Part shown: in pieces, positions 1 to 17,546 of the stretch
Numbering within the stretch: position 1 is the stretch's first letter
How the letters are laid out: each line of letters opens with the position of its first letter
NCBI GenBank assembly: GCA_963924555.1
Contig: OZ004596.1
Span: forward strand, 4,784,139 to 4,848,138
DNA length: 64,000 nt
DNA from: Crambe crambe
Taxonomy: Eukaryota > Porifera > Demospongiae > Poecilosclerida > Crambeidae
Direction of reading: 5' to 3'
Made by a program: the position numbers and the translations under genes
The notes under the pieces: generated by a model
Database searches by the model: none
What the model was told of the DNA's origin: nothing
Seen by the model: only the letters and a program-made list of their open reading frames with translations

Positions 1-200
1 AACTACTACTTGTTGATCCTCGAAAGAGTCGATGAAAAAGGAGACACTGTGGAGCACAGCATTCGACTAATTCAATTAGTGGAAGCCATCTTTTCTATAA
101 TATGCATGCGCATGTATTTGATATCCAATTATTAGCTAGCTAGCTAGCTAGCTCTAGATAATGATGATAGACTACTGTATCAACTCGGGGATTTAGATTC

Positions 201-230
201 ACCAATCCATCTACCGGTAGATGGATTGGT
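201..230. repeat. 30-bp perfect palindrome
   Basis: The 30 bases read identically on both strands around the centre CCGG at 214-217. It lies in non-coding sequence downstream of the SRCR exons. Function unknown. Confidence 0.85.
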
Positions 231-398
231 ATTGGATTGGATTTCAGCATCTTTGACCTCCAAGTATAGCTCAATAACACCTTGACTCGATAATGATTGG
301 GCTGGTATGCTATTGGAACTATTCTTCTTTCATCTGTACATAGAAGAATGAACTCTATACATAGCTAAAACCATAAAAGAGAGGAAAAAAGACCAGGA

Positions 399-698
399 AC
401 AAGTAAGGGAAAAAGCATTTCGTGAAATGAAAAAAGATGTAGGGATGACCACTGCTCAAAAAAGTAAGGAAACAAGAAGGATGGAAATGGGATCAATCTT
501 TGTTCTGTATATCCAGCCAACAATCCCTACATATACGTCAGGTAGCTTCAGATAATAGTGCGTATATGTAGGGATTGTTGGCTGGATATACAGAACAAGA
601 TTGATCCCATTTCCATCCTTCTTGTTTCCTTACTTTTTTGAGCAGTGGTCATCCCTACATCTTTTTTCATTTCACGAAATGCTTTTTCCCTTACTTGT
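399..698. repeat. Long near-perfect inverted repeat (138/139-bp arms, 23-bp loop)
   Basis: The arm 399-537 is the reverse complement of 561-698 with one single-base indel (an extra T near 500) and no mismatch that I could find. The loop is 538-560. Transcribed from either strand it would fold into one very long hairpin. No terminal duplication or transposase was recognised. The rest of 1-748 holds a TAGC-rich stretch near 134-154 and no gene I can support. Confidence 0.9.
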
Positions 699-748
699 AT
701 AATGTGCTTTGATATTTTCCAATGATAATTTAGCAAATTAATTCTTAC

Positions 749-8167
<7,419 letters not shown>

Positions 8168-8621
8168 GTTTGAATTTCAGCAGTGATCTGTTGTCGAGAG
8201 AGCTAGCTATTATAGCTGTGCGCATGCTCAGTCGCTCTCAAGGCGTGGCTGGTAGTTCGAGGGGGCGTATCTGGAAAATATGATACCACTTTACCTCTTT
8301 TGGTATCTGAGTTCTTCAAGTCATTGTACATGAATCTATCCTCTAATATCATTTAATATGGAAGTGGGCAAGTTGACTGCATTTTCTTTATATGTGCCTC
8401 TTCTCTAAAGACTTTCACTTGGACACTCGCATATTCAGCGTCTTGCATAATCCTTAAATTTTGTGATGTAAGCCTTTAGCTGAACCTTGAGGGGATGCTC
8501 ATCTTCAAAAAGACATCCTATGAGTACTGAGTGTGAATCTAACAGTGGAACAACTTGCTGGGTAAGTAGTAGAGAAGAAAACAGACTAGCTAGAAGTCAA
8601 GTCTCTCTTTTCATTCCACAG
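8168..8621. promoter_or_regulatory. Shared divergent promoter region of genes E and F
   Basis: Gene E starts leftward at 8167 and the first recognised exon of gene F begins rightward at 8622. The interval holds TGTGCGCATGCTCAGTC at about 8218-8234, which resembles an NRF1-type GCGCATGC site. The same block recurs at about 34088-34104 upstream of the degenerate F' copy, so it is conserved with the gene pair. The first exon of F (signal peptide) should lie here but I could not fix it. Confidence 0.5.
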
Positions 8622-8904
8622 AAGTGGCCAATGTAACAAAACACGGGCTATTGTGGTCTCACACACATTTTACACAACTATTTCTCAAACCTACACTGTA
8701 AACTGTGGTTCACTCTTCTTTATGATGAGATGCAGGCAGTTGAGTATAAGTGGCTAAGTAGCTGCTGTAGTGCTAACTTACTATCATGACTAAATTATCA
8801 CAGGACACGATATGTGAGGCAATCATTTCTAGCATACAGAACCGAATATAGATCATCAATTGTATGCTGTGATGGATATGCCTTGAATGGAGGTGTATGC
8901 ACCC
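8622..8904 (+). CDS. Gene F EMI domain (two exons)
   Basis: The joined exons give a cysteine-bearing segment QCNKTRAIV, then QTYTVNCGSLFFMMRC, and end with YRTEYRSSIVCCDGYALNGG. The final CC.GY.....C is the signature end of EMI domains, N-terminal modules of EMILINs and of MEGF10/Draper-type receptors. The intron is 8739-8803. Confidence 0.7.
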
Positions 8905-10745
8905 GTAAGTAATGAACTCCTCTTCTTCCCCTTTACCTAGAGTGGAATTTTATGTTAATAGCTATTTGCAGTACTGGCTGTGTGTCTCCCCACTATTGCA
9001 GAGCACCTAATGACTGCCCATGCATTGATTCACGCTATTCAGGACCCAACTGTGACACTCGTAAGTTAATCATAAGCTGTATGCACTGCTGGAAATTATG
9101 GGAGACTACTCAGCTAGCTATGCAGTCCGGGAATGTTATCGTGCACCAGTTTGTGTAGTTTTTTTGTGGGCCTATAGCCATTCTTAATGTATCTACACAT
9201 GCAGCTGTCTGCTCTAATTGCCCAAGTCCTCGAGTTTATCTTGCTCCTGAGACTTGTCAGTGTCTTCCTGGCTTCACTGGAGAATTTTGTAATGAAGGTA
9301 TAATTAGCTATAAAAGTGAGTGTTTGCCAATGCAATAAGAAGTTCAGTTTTTTTGTAGATATAGATGAGTGTTCAGATGTGGGAAATGAATGTGCTCAAA
9401 TCTGCAATAACGTGAGAGGATCTTTCTTCTGTTCATGTATCTCAGGGTATGCCTTGACTGATGACAGACTTGGCTGCAGAGGTAGCTATCTATTATATAA
9501 CTGTGGACCCTCAACCCTTTTAATACGAACTTTCATAAATCCGGTTATTTTAATGATATTCATGGCTATTTTTTGAGGTGCATTACACTGTAAAAACTAA
9601 TGGAACTAGACTGAAGTGCTCTATTTGAACTGTATGCATTCATTAATCTGAATCTTTCACTAATCTGAATGGGCTCTGACTTGTCCCAAGCTATTTGGAT
9701 TAGTAAGGCTCCACTGTATTATTCAAGTGAAAGATTAGCTATAGCTACTTACAACACATTTATAAGCTCTGTGCATATCATGCGTATTATTTCAACTTCA
9801 GTTTCTAGTTATATACTTGAGTATCAACTCTTAACTTCATTGCTGCTAGAATCTATAATGTAATGCAGTTACCACTCCCACTGCTGCTCCACTAATCTCT
9901 TCTGTCCATCGCATCAGTGCCACACAAGCCATAATGGAATGGAATGAGATACCTACATCCTCCAGAAATGGCATCATCACTGAGTATAGACTGTCGTACA
10001 GGAGTGCAGTCAATGGCAGCTGTGTGGTCAACCAATCAGGTTCAATCAGAATAGCACCAATCAACAACTCGGAGTCAAGAATGGCTCTGATAGACAGATT
10101 GGATCCCAGGATGGAGTACTGCATTCAAATAGCTGGTGCAACTCTTGATGGCATTGCTAGTTCCATGTAAGTAGTAGAATCACCTTGGCCCTAGAGAGCC
10201 TGCTAAGAGCTAGAACTAGACTATGGCATCCATAATATGCTTTGAAGTTTTGACCATAATGAGAACAGTGGAATGACCGGTTCTAAACTCATTTAGTGAC
10301 AACACTAGCCCAAGATACAACATAGGGCTGTTTTTATAGTGTCAAACTCCAATGGGTGGTGGCAAGCAACACACGTGCTAATAATAACTCCAAAATTACT
10401 ATAGCTATCAGGTAGTATATCACTAATACACACACTAAAAATAAAGAAAAAAGGTTAATTCTTACAGGTGATATGAGTCTTTTTACTCTTTAGAGATAAA
10501 AAGCATTGTAACTAGCTTGTCAGAGGAGTGCCCCCCTGTGCCCCCAATTCTAGAAAACTAGAAATCAATCAGCATACAGCTTTCTTTCTGACAGTTATAT
10601 CGCAAATCATAATTCTCAGATAAGTGCTTCCAATCCTCCTGATCAAGGATACATCCCTTTAGACGATGTGTCTAATTCCATCAGGTACAAGGAACTGAGT
10701 CCTCTAGATAAGCCCAGTGCCTATCAGGCTCTTATTCTATGCTAA
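8622..10745 (+). CDS. Gene F: EMI-EGF-FN3 protein with ITAM-like tail
   Basis: Exons join in frame: EMI 8622-8738 and 8804-8904, EGF 8962-9060 and 9205-9297, calcium-binding EGF 9359-9481, FN3 9869-10166, tail 10595-10745 ending TAA. Exon phases equal those of the N-termini of genes B and C, and the first EMI exon is 117 nt in both F and B. A signal-peptide exon must precede 8622 but is unresolved. The last exon carries YKEL and YQAL eight residues apart, a cytoplasmic signalling signature, yet no hydrophobic segment lies between FN3 and the tail. The protein may therefore be secreted, may have lost a TM exon, or may be anchored by a missed exon. It shares its promoter region with gene E. Confidence 0.7.
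8962..9481 (+). CDS. Gene F EGF domains 1-3
   Basis: Exon 8962-9060 (STGCVSPHYCRAPNDCPC core) and exon 9205-9297 (SNCPSPRVYLAPETCQCL) are non-calcium EGF modules. Exon 9359-9481 begins DIDECSDVGNECAQIC, a calcium-binding EGF with the DxDEC ligand motif. All are flanked by phase-1 introns. Confidence 0.8.
9869..10166 (+). CDS. Gene F fibronectin type III domain
   Basis: A 298-nt exon encodes an FN3-like beta sandwich: SATQAIMEWNEIPTSS, ITEYRLSYRSA and LIDRLDPRMEYCIQIAGAT. These match the conserved W, the YxLxY strand and the L..L.P...Y.I.V pattern. The phase-2 donor GTAAGT joins the tail exon in frame. Confidence 0.75.
10595..10745 (+). CDS. Gene F tail exon with ITAM-like motif
   Basis: Fifty codons after a CTGACAG acceptor. 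Tyrosines sit in GYIPLDD, YKEL and YQAL. The last two form YxxL-(8)-YxxL, matching the ITAM consensus YxxL/I-x(6-8)-YxxL/I. The stop is at 10743-10745. Confidence 0.6.
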
Positions 10746-11747
10746 ATTGTATGTCATTTTCTCACTTGATGACCTTTTACCAGAGTTTCTATTCGTTTTG
10801 CACTTTGAGCCAATGTGCATACGTACATTGATGTGTGCATGATACCCCATTCTAGTGATTGGATAAAGGGGGAGAGGAGGATACACTTCCATTCAAGGGA
10901 TATTATGCACACATTACAGAGGTATTGGAAGCAAGATTCAATTGGTCAGGCCTGAATTTGAAATGTAATCCCACAGACCACTGAAGCTCTATATATATTC
11001 GAGCATCTTTCTTTTGATAGCTACTAAACCTTATTCAGTGGCGTAGGAAGATGGTTTTGAATAGGGGGGTCACCTAAGTAATAATTAAAACCACGCCTAT
11101 TTTACTGGGGGGGGGGGGCACTAATGACTGTAGTTTTTAGGGGGGAAAAATAAACTCCAAAATTTATTCTTCGTTGGTTTACAATATGGCTTGTGTATAT
11201 AGTTGTTCAATTGACATTCAGTCATAGTGCTTCTTAAATGGCTAAGTTTTCATTTGATGAAGGGAAGAGTTTTGCTGTGGCTGAAGTGACAGAAAATGTC
11301 TAGCAGTTTGTCTACTTCCTGAAACATGACTTTGTAGACTTCACTTTTATTACAGCTGTGATCATGCAGAGTAGCTATAGCAATTATGCAATCAATAATA
11401 AGGGGGGCCCTGCCCCCCGTCTGAAAATAATAGGGGGGGGGGCCCTGGCCCCTGTGGCCCCCCTGTTCCTACGCCAGTGTTGTTTCTCCCAAAGTGTTGG
11501 TCAGGCCTAGGCCTGACTGGCCTGACCTGTTCCACCGCCTATGCATTAATGTATCGTGCACACATCAATGGGATTTTTGCACCCCTGGGAATGAGGCTAG
11601 CATGCAAATTGACAAAATTCATGGAAAAGATTAGAAAAGATTCAGGGAAATGAAAATTGAACACACACAGTAGTGGCTATTGTTATAAAGTGACAGTTCT
11701 TTGTAGCTTATTAATTATTACTTTTGGCTTGATCTACATATACATGA
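10746..11747. other. Intergenic region between convergent genes F and C
   Basis: No gene was seen. It contains repeat element X copy 2 (about 10917-11543, inverse to the copy at 5028), interrupted by a TIR element at 11036-11479 whose ends read CAGTGGCGTAGGAA and TTCCTACGCCAGTG, with internal G/C-rich tracts. Confidence 0.65.
11036..11479. mobile_element. Non-autonomous TIR element inside repeat X
   Basis: A 14-bp terminal inverted repeat (CAGTGGCGTAGGAA, one mismatch at the other end), G-rich interior, no coding capacity. It splits the second copy of element X, whose two halves resume on either side. Confidence 0.7.
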
Positions 11748-14265
11748 TTAGGATATTTCAATGTACTCCTCTTCCTCATCCTCTTCCTCTACTTGAGTAG
11801 TAATAAACTGCACAGCTTGAATTATGTTCTTGTATTCACTCTCAGTCTGGGGAGATGGGTTTGAAGACTCTCCACTGCTTGCTGTCGTCGTAATAATAGG
11901 AGGGACAGTCGGAGTATGGAAATGCTTGATAAGATCCTCTGGGTCCTCGTAAATGTGTTCATTAGTATTGATAGTACCAGTCACCACATCTCCACATGAG
12001 TCTTGAATTATGTTATATTCACTCTCAGTCTGGGGAAATGGGTTTGAAGACTCTCCGTTGCTTGCTGTTGTCGTAATAATAGGAGGGACATCCTCCTCCA
12101 GTTTCTGCATTTCCACCATTTCAGAAGCAGGAGGCAGTGAAGGCTTGGGAGCAGACATCTCAAAGGAATATGGATTCGATTTGGAAGTCAAAATTGCAGG
12201 GGTGCACCTCGTCTGTTGACTTTTACTCGTGGATACATCAGACTTTATCTCTGGTTGCACGTTTGAGCTTGCAGCTGCTTCATTGCCACCAAACATGTCA
12301 TGAGGATTTGAGATGTTGGATGCAGTCGGAATATGGAAATGCTTGATATGATCCTCTGAGTCCTCATAAATGTGTTCATTGGCATTGATGGTACCAGTCA
12401 CCACATCTCCACATGAGTCTTGAATTATGTTATTATATTCACTCTCAGTCTGGGGAGATGACTCTCCATTGCTTGCTGTTGTCGTAATAATAGGAGGGAC
12501 ATCCTCCTCCAGTTTCTGCAATTCCACCATTTCAGCTGAAGTTTCAGAAGCAGGAGGCTCAAAGGAAACAGCTTGTTTGAAATCTGGATTTGATTTGGAA
12601 GTCAAAATTGCAGGGGTGCACCTCATCTGTCGACTTTTGCGCGTGGATAAATCAGACTTTGTCTGTGGATTCGAGCTTACAGCTGCTCCTTCATTGCCAC
12701 CAAACGTGTCATGAGGACTTGGGATCTTGGATGCAGTCGGAATATGGAAATGCTTAATAAGGTCCTCTGGGTCCTCGTAAATGTGTTCATTGGCATTGAT
12801 GGCACCAGTCATCACATCTCCACATGAGTCTTGAATTATGTTCTTATATTCACTCTCTGATTCTCCATTGCTTGCTGTTGTCGTAATAATAGGAGGGACC
12901 TCCAGTTTCTGCATTTCTACCATATCTCTCATTTCAGCTGAAGTTTCAGAAGCAGGAGGTTCAAAGGAAGCAGCTTGTTTGAAATCTGGATTTGATTTGG
13001 AAGTTAAAATTGCAGGGGTGCACCTCATCTGTTGACTTTTGCTCGTGGATACATCAGACTTTGTCTGTGGTTGCACATTTGAGCTTGCAGCTGCTTCATT
13101 GCCACCAAACATGTCATGAGGATTTGAGATGTTGGATGCAGTCGGAATATGGAAATGCTTAATAAGATCCTCTGAGTCCTCGTAAATGTGTTCATTGGCA
13201 TTGATGGTACCAGTCACCACATCTCCACATGAGTCTTGAATTATGTTATTATATTCACTCTCAGTCTGGGGAGATGACTCTCCATTGTTTGCTGTTGTCG
13301 TAATAATAGGAGGGACTTCCAGTTTCTGCATTTCCACCATTTCTCTCATTTCAGCTGAAGTTTCAGAAGCAGGAGGCTCAAAGGAAGCAGCTTGTTTGAA
13401 ATCTGGATTTGATTTGGAAGTCAAAATTGCAGGGGTGCACCTCATCTGTTGACTTTTGCGCGTGGATAAATCAGATTTTGTCTGTGGATTCGAGCTTACA
13501 GCTGCTCCTTCATTGCCACCAAACGTGTCATGAGGACTTGGGATCTTGGATGCAGTCGGAATATGGAAATGCTTAATAAGATCTTCTGGGTCCTTGTAAA
13601 TGTGTTCATTGGCATTGATGGCACCAGTCATCACATCTCCACATGAGTCTTGAATTACGTTCTTATATTCACTCTCTGACTCTCCATTGCTTGCTGTTGT
13701 CGTAATAATAGGAGGGACCTCCAGTTTCTGCATTTCTACCATATCTCCCATTTGAGCTGAAGTTTCAGAAGCAGGAGGCTCAAAGGAAGCAGCTTGTTTG
13801 AAATCTGGATTTGATTTGGAAGTTAAAATTGCAGGGGTGCACCTCATCTGTTGACTTTTGCGCATGGATAAATCAGGCTTTGTCTGTGGATTCGAGCTTA
13901 CAGCTGCTCCTTCATTGCCGCCAAACGTGTCATGAGGACTTGGGATCTTGGATGCAGTCGGAATATGGAAATGCTTAATAAGATCCTCCGGGTCCTCGTA
14001 AATGTGTTCATTGGTATTGATGGTACCAGTCACCACATCTCCACATGAGTCTTGAATTATGTTCTTATATTCACTCTCTGATTCTCCATTGCTCTGTGGA
14101 TGCACATTCGAGCTTACAGCTGCTCCTTCATTGCTACCAAATTTGTTGTGAGGACTTGGGATCTTGGATGTAGTCGGAATATGGGAATGTTGAATACGAT
14201 CCTCTGAGTCCTTGAAAATGTGTTTGGTACCAGCAACCATATCTCCACATGAGACCCTAACCTCT
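11748..14265 (-). CDS. Gene C cytoplasmic tail: tandem ~410-bp repeats with paired tyrosine motifs
   Basis: One 2.5-kb exon encodes 838 residues after the TM helix and ends EEYIEIS-stop. It contains six full repeats of about 135-140 residues plus a degenerate first and a partial last one. A repeat begins [14 protein letters not shown], continues [18 protein letters not shown], then a linker with [17 protein letters not shown] and [18 protein letters not shown] and YNNI fit the pYxN Grb2-SH2 consensus. One repeat reads YNII and lost it. In the degenerate first repeat Y is F (HIFKDSED). Repeats alternate between two subtypes. An acidic run lies near the C-terminus. Frames on the plus strand here are shadows. 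Confidence 0.85.
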
Positions 14266-17200
14266 CTGTGGGAACAAGAAATATTGGAATGAACACTAGT
14301 TGTACATATAGCTAATGCCACATGATGTAGCTGCTAACTCTAATTATGTATCACTATCAGATTTTGATTCTAAACAACAGTTTATAAGAAAGCCAGCTAC
14401 CTTTTCATTTTCCTGCAAACTACAGCCACTACGACAACTATGATGATGATGATGATGATGACGACACCTCCCACTGCACCTACATAAAGTGGTACTCCTC
14501 CCACTCGTGTCTCACATGGTGCTTCACTTTTGAGATATGTTGAACAAGGCAAGATATCCAGAAAAACTCCAGTGACATTTATTTTTGGGCTACTATCCAC
14601 CCATTGCTGTAAACGGGAGTGAAGTAGAGCTGCACTGGTGTTATCAAGTCCGATCAGATTGCCCCGGATTATGATGCTGTTTGTCCTTCTGTCCCCACAG
14701 GCCAGTTCACCATTTGCTATTAATTTCGACGAGAACAAACAGGAACATCTTAGTGTCAACTGAGAGGAAATGCGTTCTAGGACTGCATTGAGCTTCTCTG
14801 CACCATCATGGGTCTGCAATAATAATAACATGGTATGCATGCATGCAACAACATCAACTAGCCTTGCTATTACTCACCAGCCAAACTGTACAATTAATAC
14901 TTTCTCCGACAGACATATGAACCAGAAAGGAGCTGTTATTTACTGCACATAAGTTAACACTAATAAAAGTGCTAGAATTATCAATGGATGATGGAGTACT
15001 GATGTAGATATGGAAACAATGCACTACTTTGACAAAATCATCACTTGCAGTGATGACAGAAGTTATTCGTCCCATGTAGTATTATCAACATCAGTATGTG
15101 GCTACATATCTACCCTCATCACAGAGTCATGCATGCATGAAAGGGCTGAATTAGCCTAGCTAACTTACATGTCATTGGGTGGCATATTACTCCAGCATAC
15201 TGTCCATGTGCACAGGAGTCAGATCCTAGGCGAGGACAGTCTATGAGTCTCTCTTCATTTCCTGTGCATTGCAAGTTTTGGAGTGAGATAGGACTGGAGC
15301 TGGGAACTTGTCCAAAATAGATGAATGGTGTGACTATAAAGAAAGGTGATATCATTCAGTTACCTTTGTAATGCAGATAATAATTGCAGGGGCAATCAGA
15401 TTCCATGCCCATGCATGTATAGCTATGATGATCACATGAGCATTGGAATCAAATAATACAATGAGTCGATACGTTAGATTGGACAGCTGTAGCCAGGGAC
15501 GGAGCCAGCTCACTAGTGGTACGGCCATAGCTACCATCTGGGGAGTCTGAGGAAATCCCTCCAGTTATTATTGATTCAATTTCAATCTGGTATGATCTAG
15601 GCAATGCCATGTACTAACTTATAAGTCATTGCTATTATTCAAATTCCATACATACACACACAAAACAAAACAAAAAAAATGACTCTGAATGGTGGTACGG
15701 CCATGGCCATATCAGCCGTAGCAGTGCCTCCAGCCATGTGTACGTTTTTGGTTTGTCTTGCTAGATAGCTACGTATATACAGATGCTCTTTTATTGACGA
15801 ATGATACTTTTTCAGCATGTTACATTCATGCAAGATCACACAAAAAGTGGAAATATCAAAAGGCTTGACAGTGTAGTGCAAGAGGCTATCAATGTAAATG
15901 ACAGGCAAATTAAATATTTTGGACAGTAACATTAAAGTGCATAATAAGTGCTCTTTATAATACGTTGGGTGCATGATTCCATGCTGCCCCCGACCAACAT
16001 TTGCTTCCTACACCTATGTAGCTAATGTATGGTATCAAACATAGTTTCACAAGAAGAACTGAAACATCAAACAATGGCTGATGAAATGTAATCTTGAGGG
16101 AGGAGAGCGTGGAGGGTGAGTATCTAGGCTCTAAAGAGTGACTGGAGTGTTTGGAGAACATCATCTGATCAGAATAGATAGCTAGCTAAACTACGTATTA
16201 AACTGAAGCTTAGCTCTGGCTCTCTAGCTCTAGTTACATGTGCTGTTCTTTGGTTTGTATCAAGATCACACTTTATGTAACAGTGCGAATATTAAATTTG
16301 ATTTCCTTTAAGGATCACACCTGTGATAATGCATGTGTCATTTTAAAGATGTCAAAATAGACTGTTAAGCTAGCTGTGAGTGTCAGGTATAGGCAACTAG
16401 GTGTCATGCAGGCTGTAGTGCACATACATAGTGATAGTGCTATCTGACAGGTTTACTGTTTAAAAAGGAGTATGTATGAATATGGACCACTCTACTTCTA
16501 AACTCCTTCCACCACCAATGCACTAGCTTCTTCGGCATCTCTATTGCTGTTACAAAGATGGATATGTGCTTTCTGTATTGTATGTGTGTATGTGTATGAG
16601 TTACTCTTATTGTATTCAATATACATGTACCTAGTCCTGTCGCTGAGATGCCCAGCTGACGGCAGGCCACTTGTGCATCAGACAAATTCCATAGAGAGTC
16701 GCCACAGACAGTTCCCCACACCTCATTCTGGCATACTTCCACCCTCCCTTCAAATGTCACACGATTGGATGGGCTATTCAGTTGGATATCTCCATCCATA
16801 CACAACACTTCTAGAGAATATAATTATAAGGATCAACAAATCTTAAAGTGAAGTCTTATGCACACTTCTGTTCAAAATAGTTCTAACCCAGCTCCTTTAA
16901 GTAGAATGTCAATGTACTTTGATGTTTTCCCATAATAATATGTATTACATCTGACTCCAGCATCTTCAGAGTGGCTGCAGTCTGTAGATGATGATGCAAT
17001 ACATACTGGTGAGCTATGGGTAGAATCCCTGATCACCCTCCCCAATCAAATTTTCCAGACCCCCTCCTTAATTCATACAACAATTCAAAATTTAGGTGTT
17101 TCTTTATTCGATTTCTGGGATAGACACTGGAGAAAATTAAAATTTCCAGGAATATTATCCCAGCCAATCCAGGAGAGTTGGCAATTATGAGCTATACTAT

Positions 17201-17495
17201 TCTTATAAAAGTGGTAAATCCTTCCTGCTTTGACAGTAAGCGACAGGAACATCTATTAGGTGCCATGCATGAACCTCCATTTCTGCACGATGGATTGCAG
17301 ACATGAGTGGAGAGGTTAAGCTTTAGATTTGGCAGTGAGTCGGACACTATTTACAGAGCAGTATAATATGTGATACAGGAGAAATAACACTCCAAATTCA
17401 CTTCTACACGAAATCTATGTATAAATAATATGGGACTCACTGCTGGACCATGTTGTATCCACTCTCCTATAGCTAGTTAATGTAATAATCAGCAG

Positions 17496-17546
<51 letters not shown>

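Noticed and set aside
12010-13452. Series of plus-strand open frames ([13 protein letters not shown]-type) across the gene C tail
   Set aside because: They are the reverse strand of the repetitive cytoplasmic tail exon; their repetition merely copies the tail repeat.
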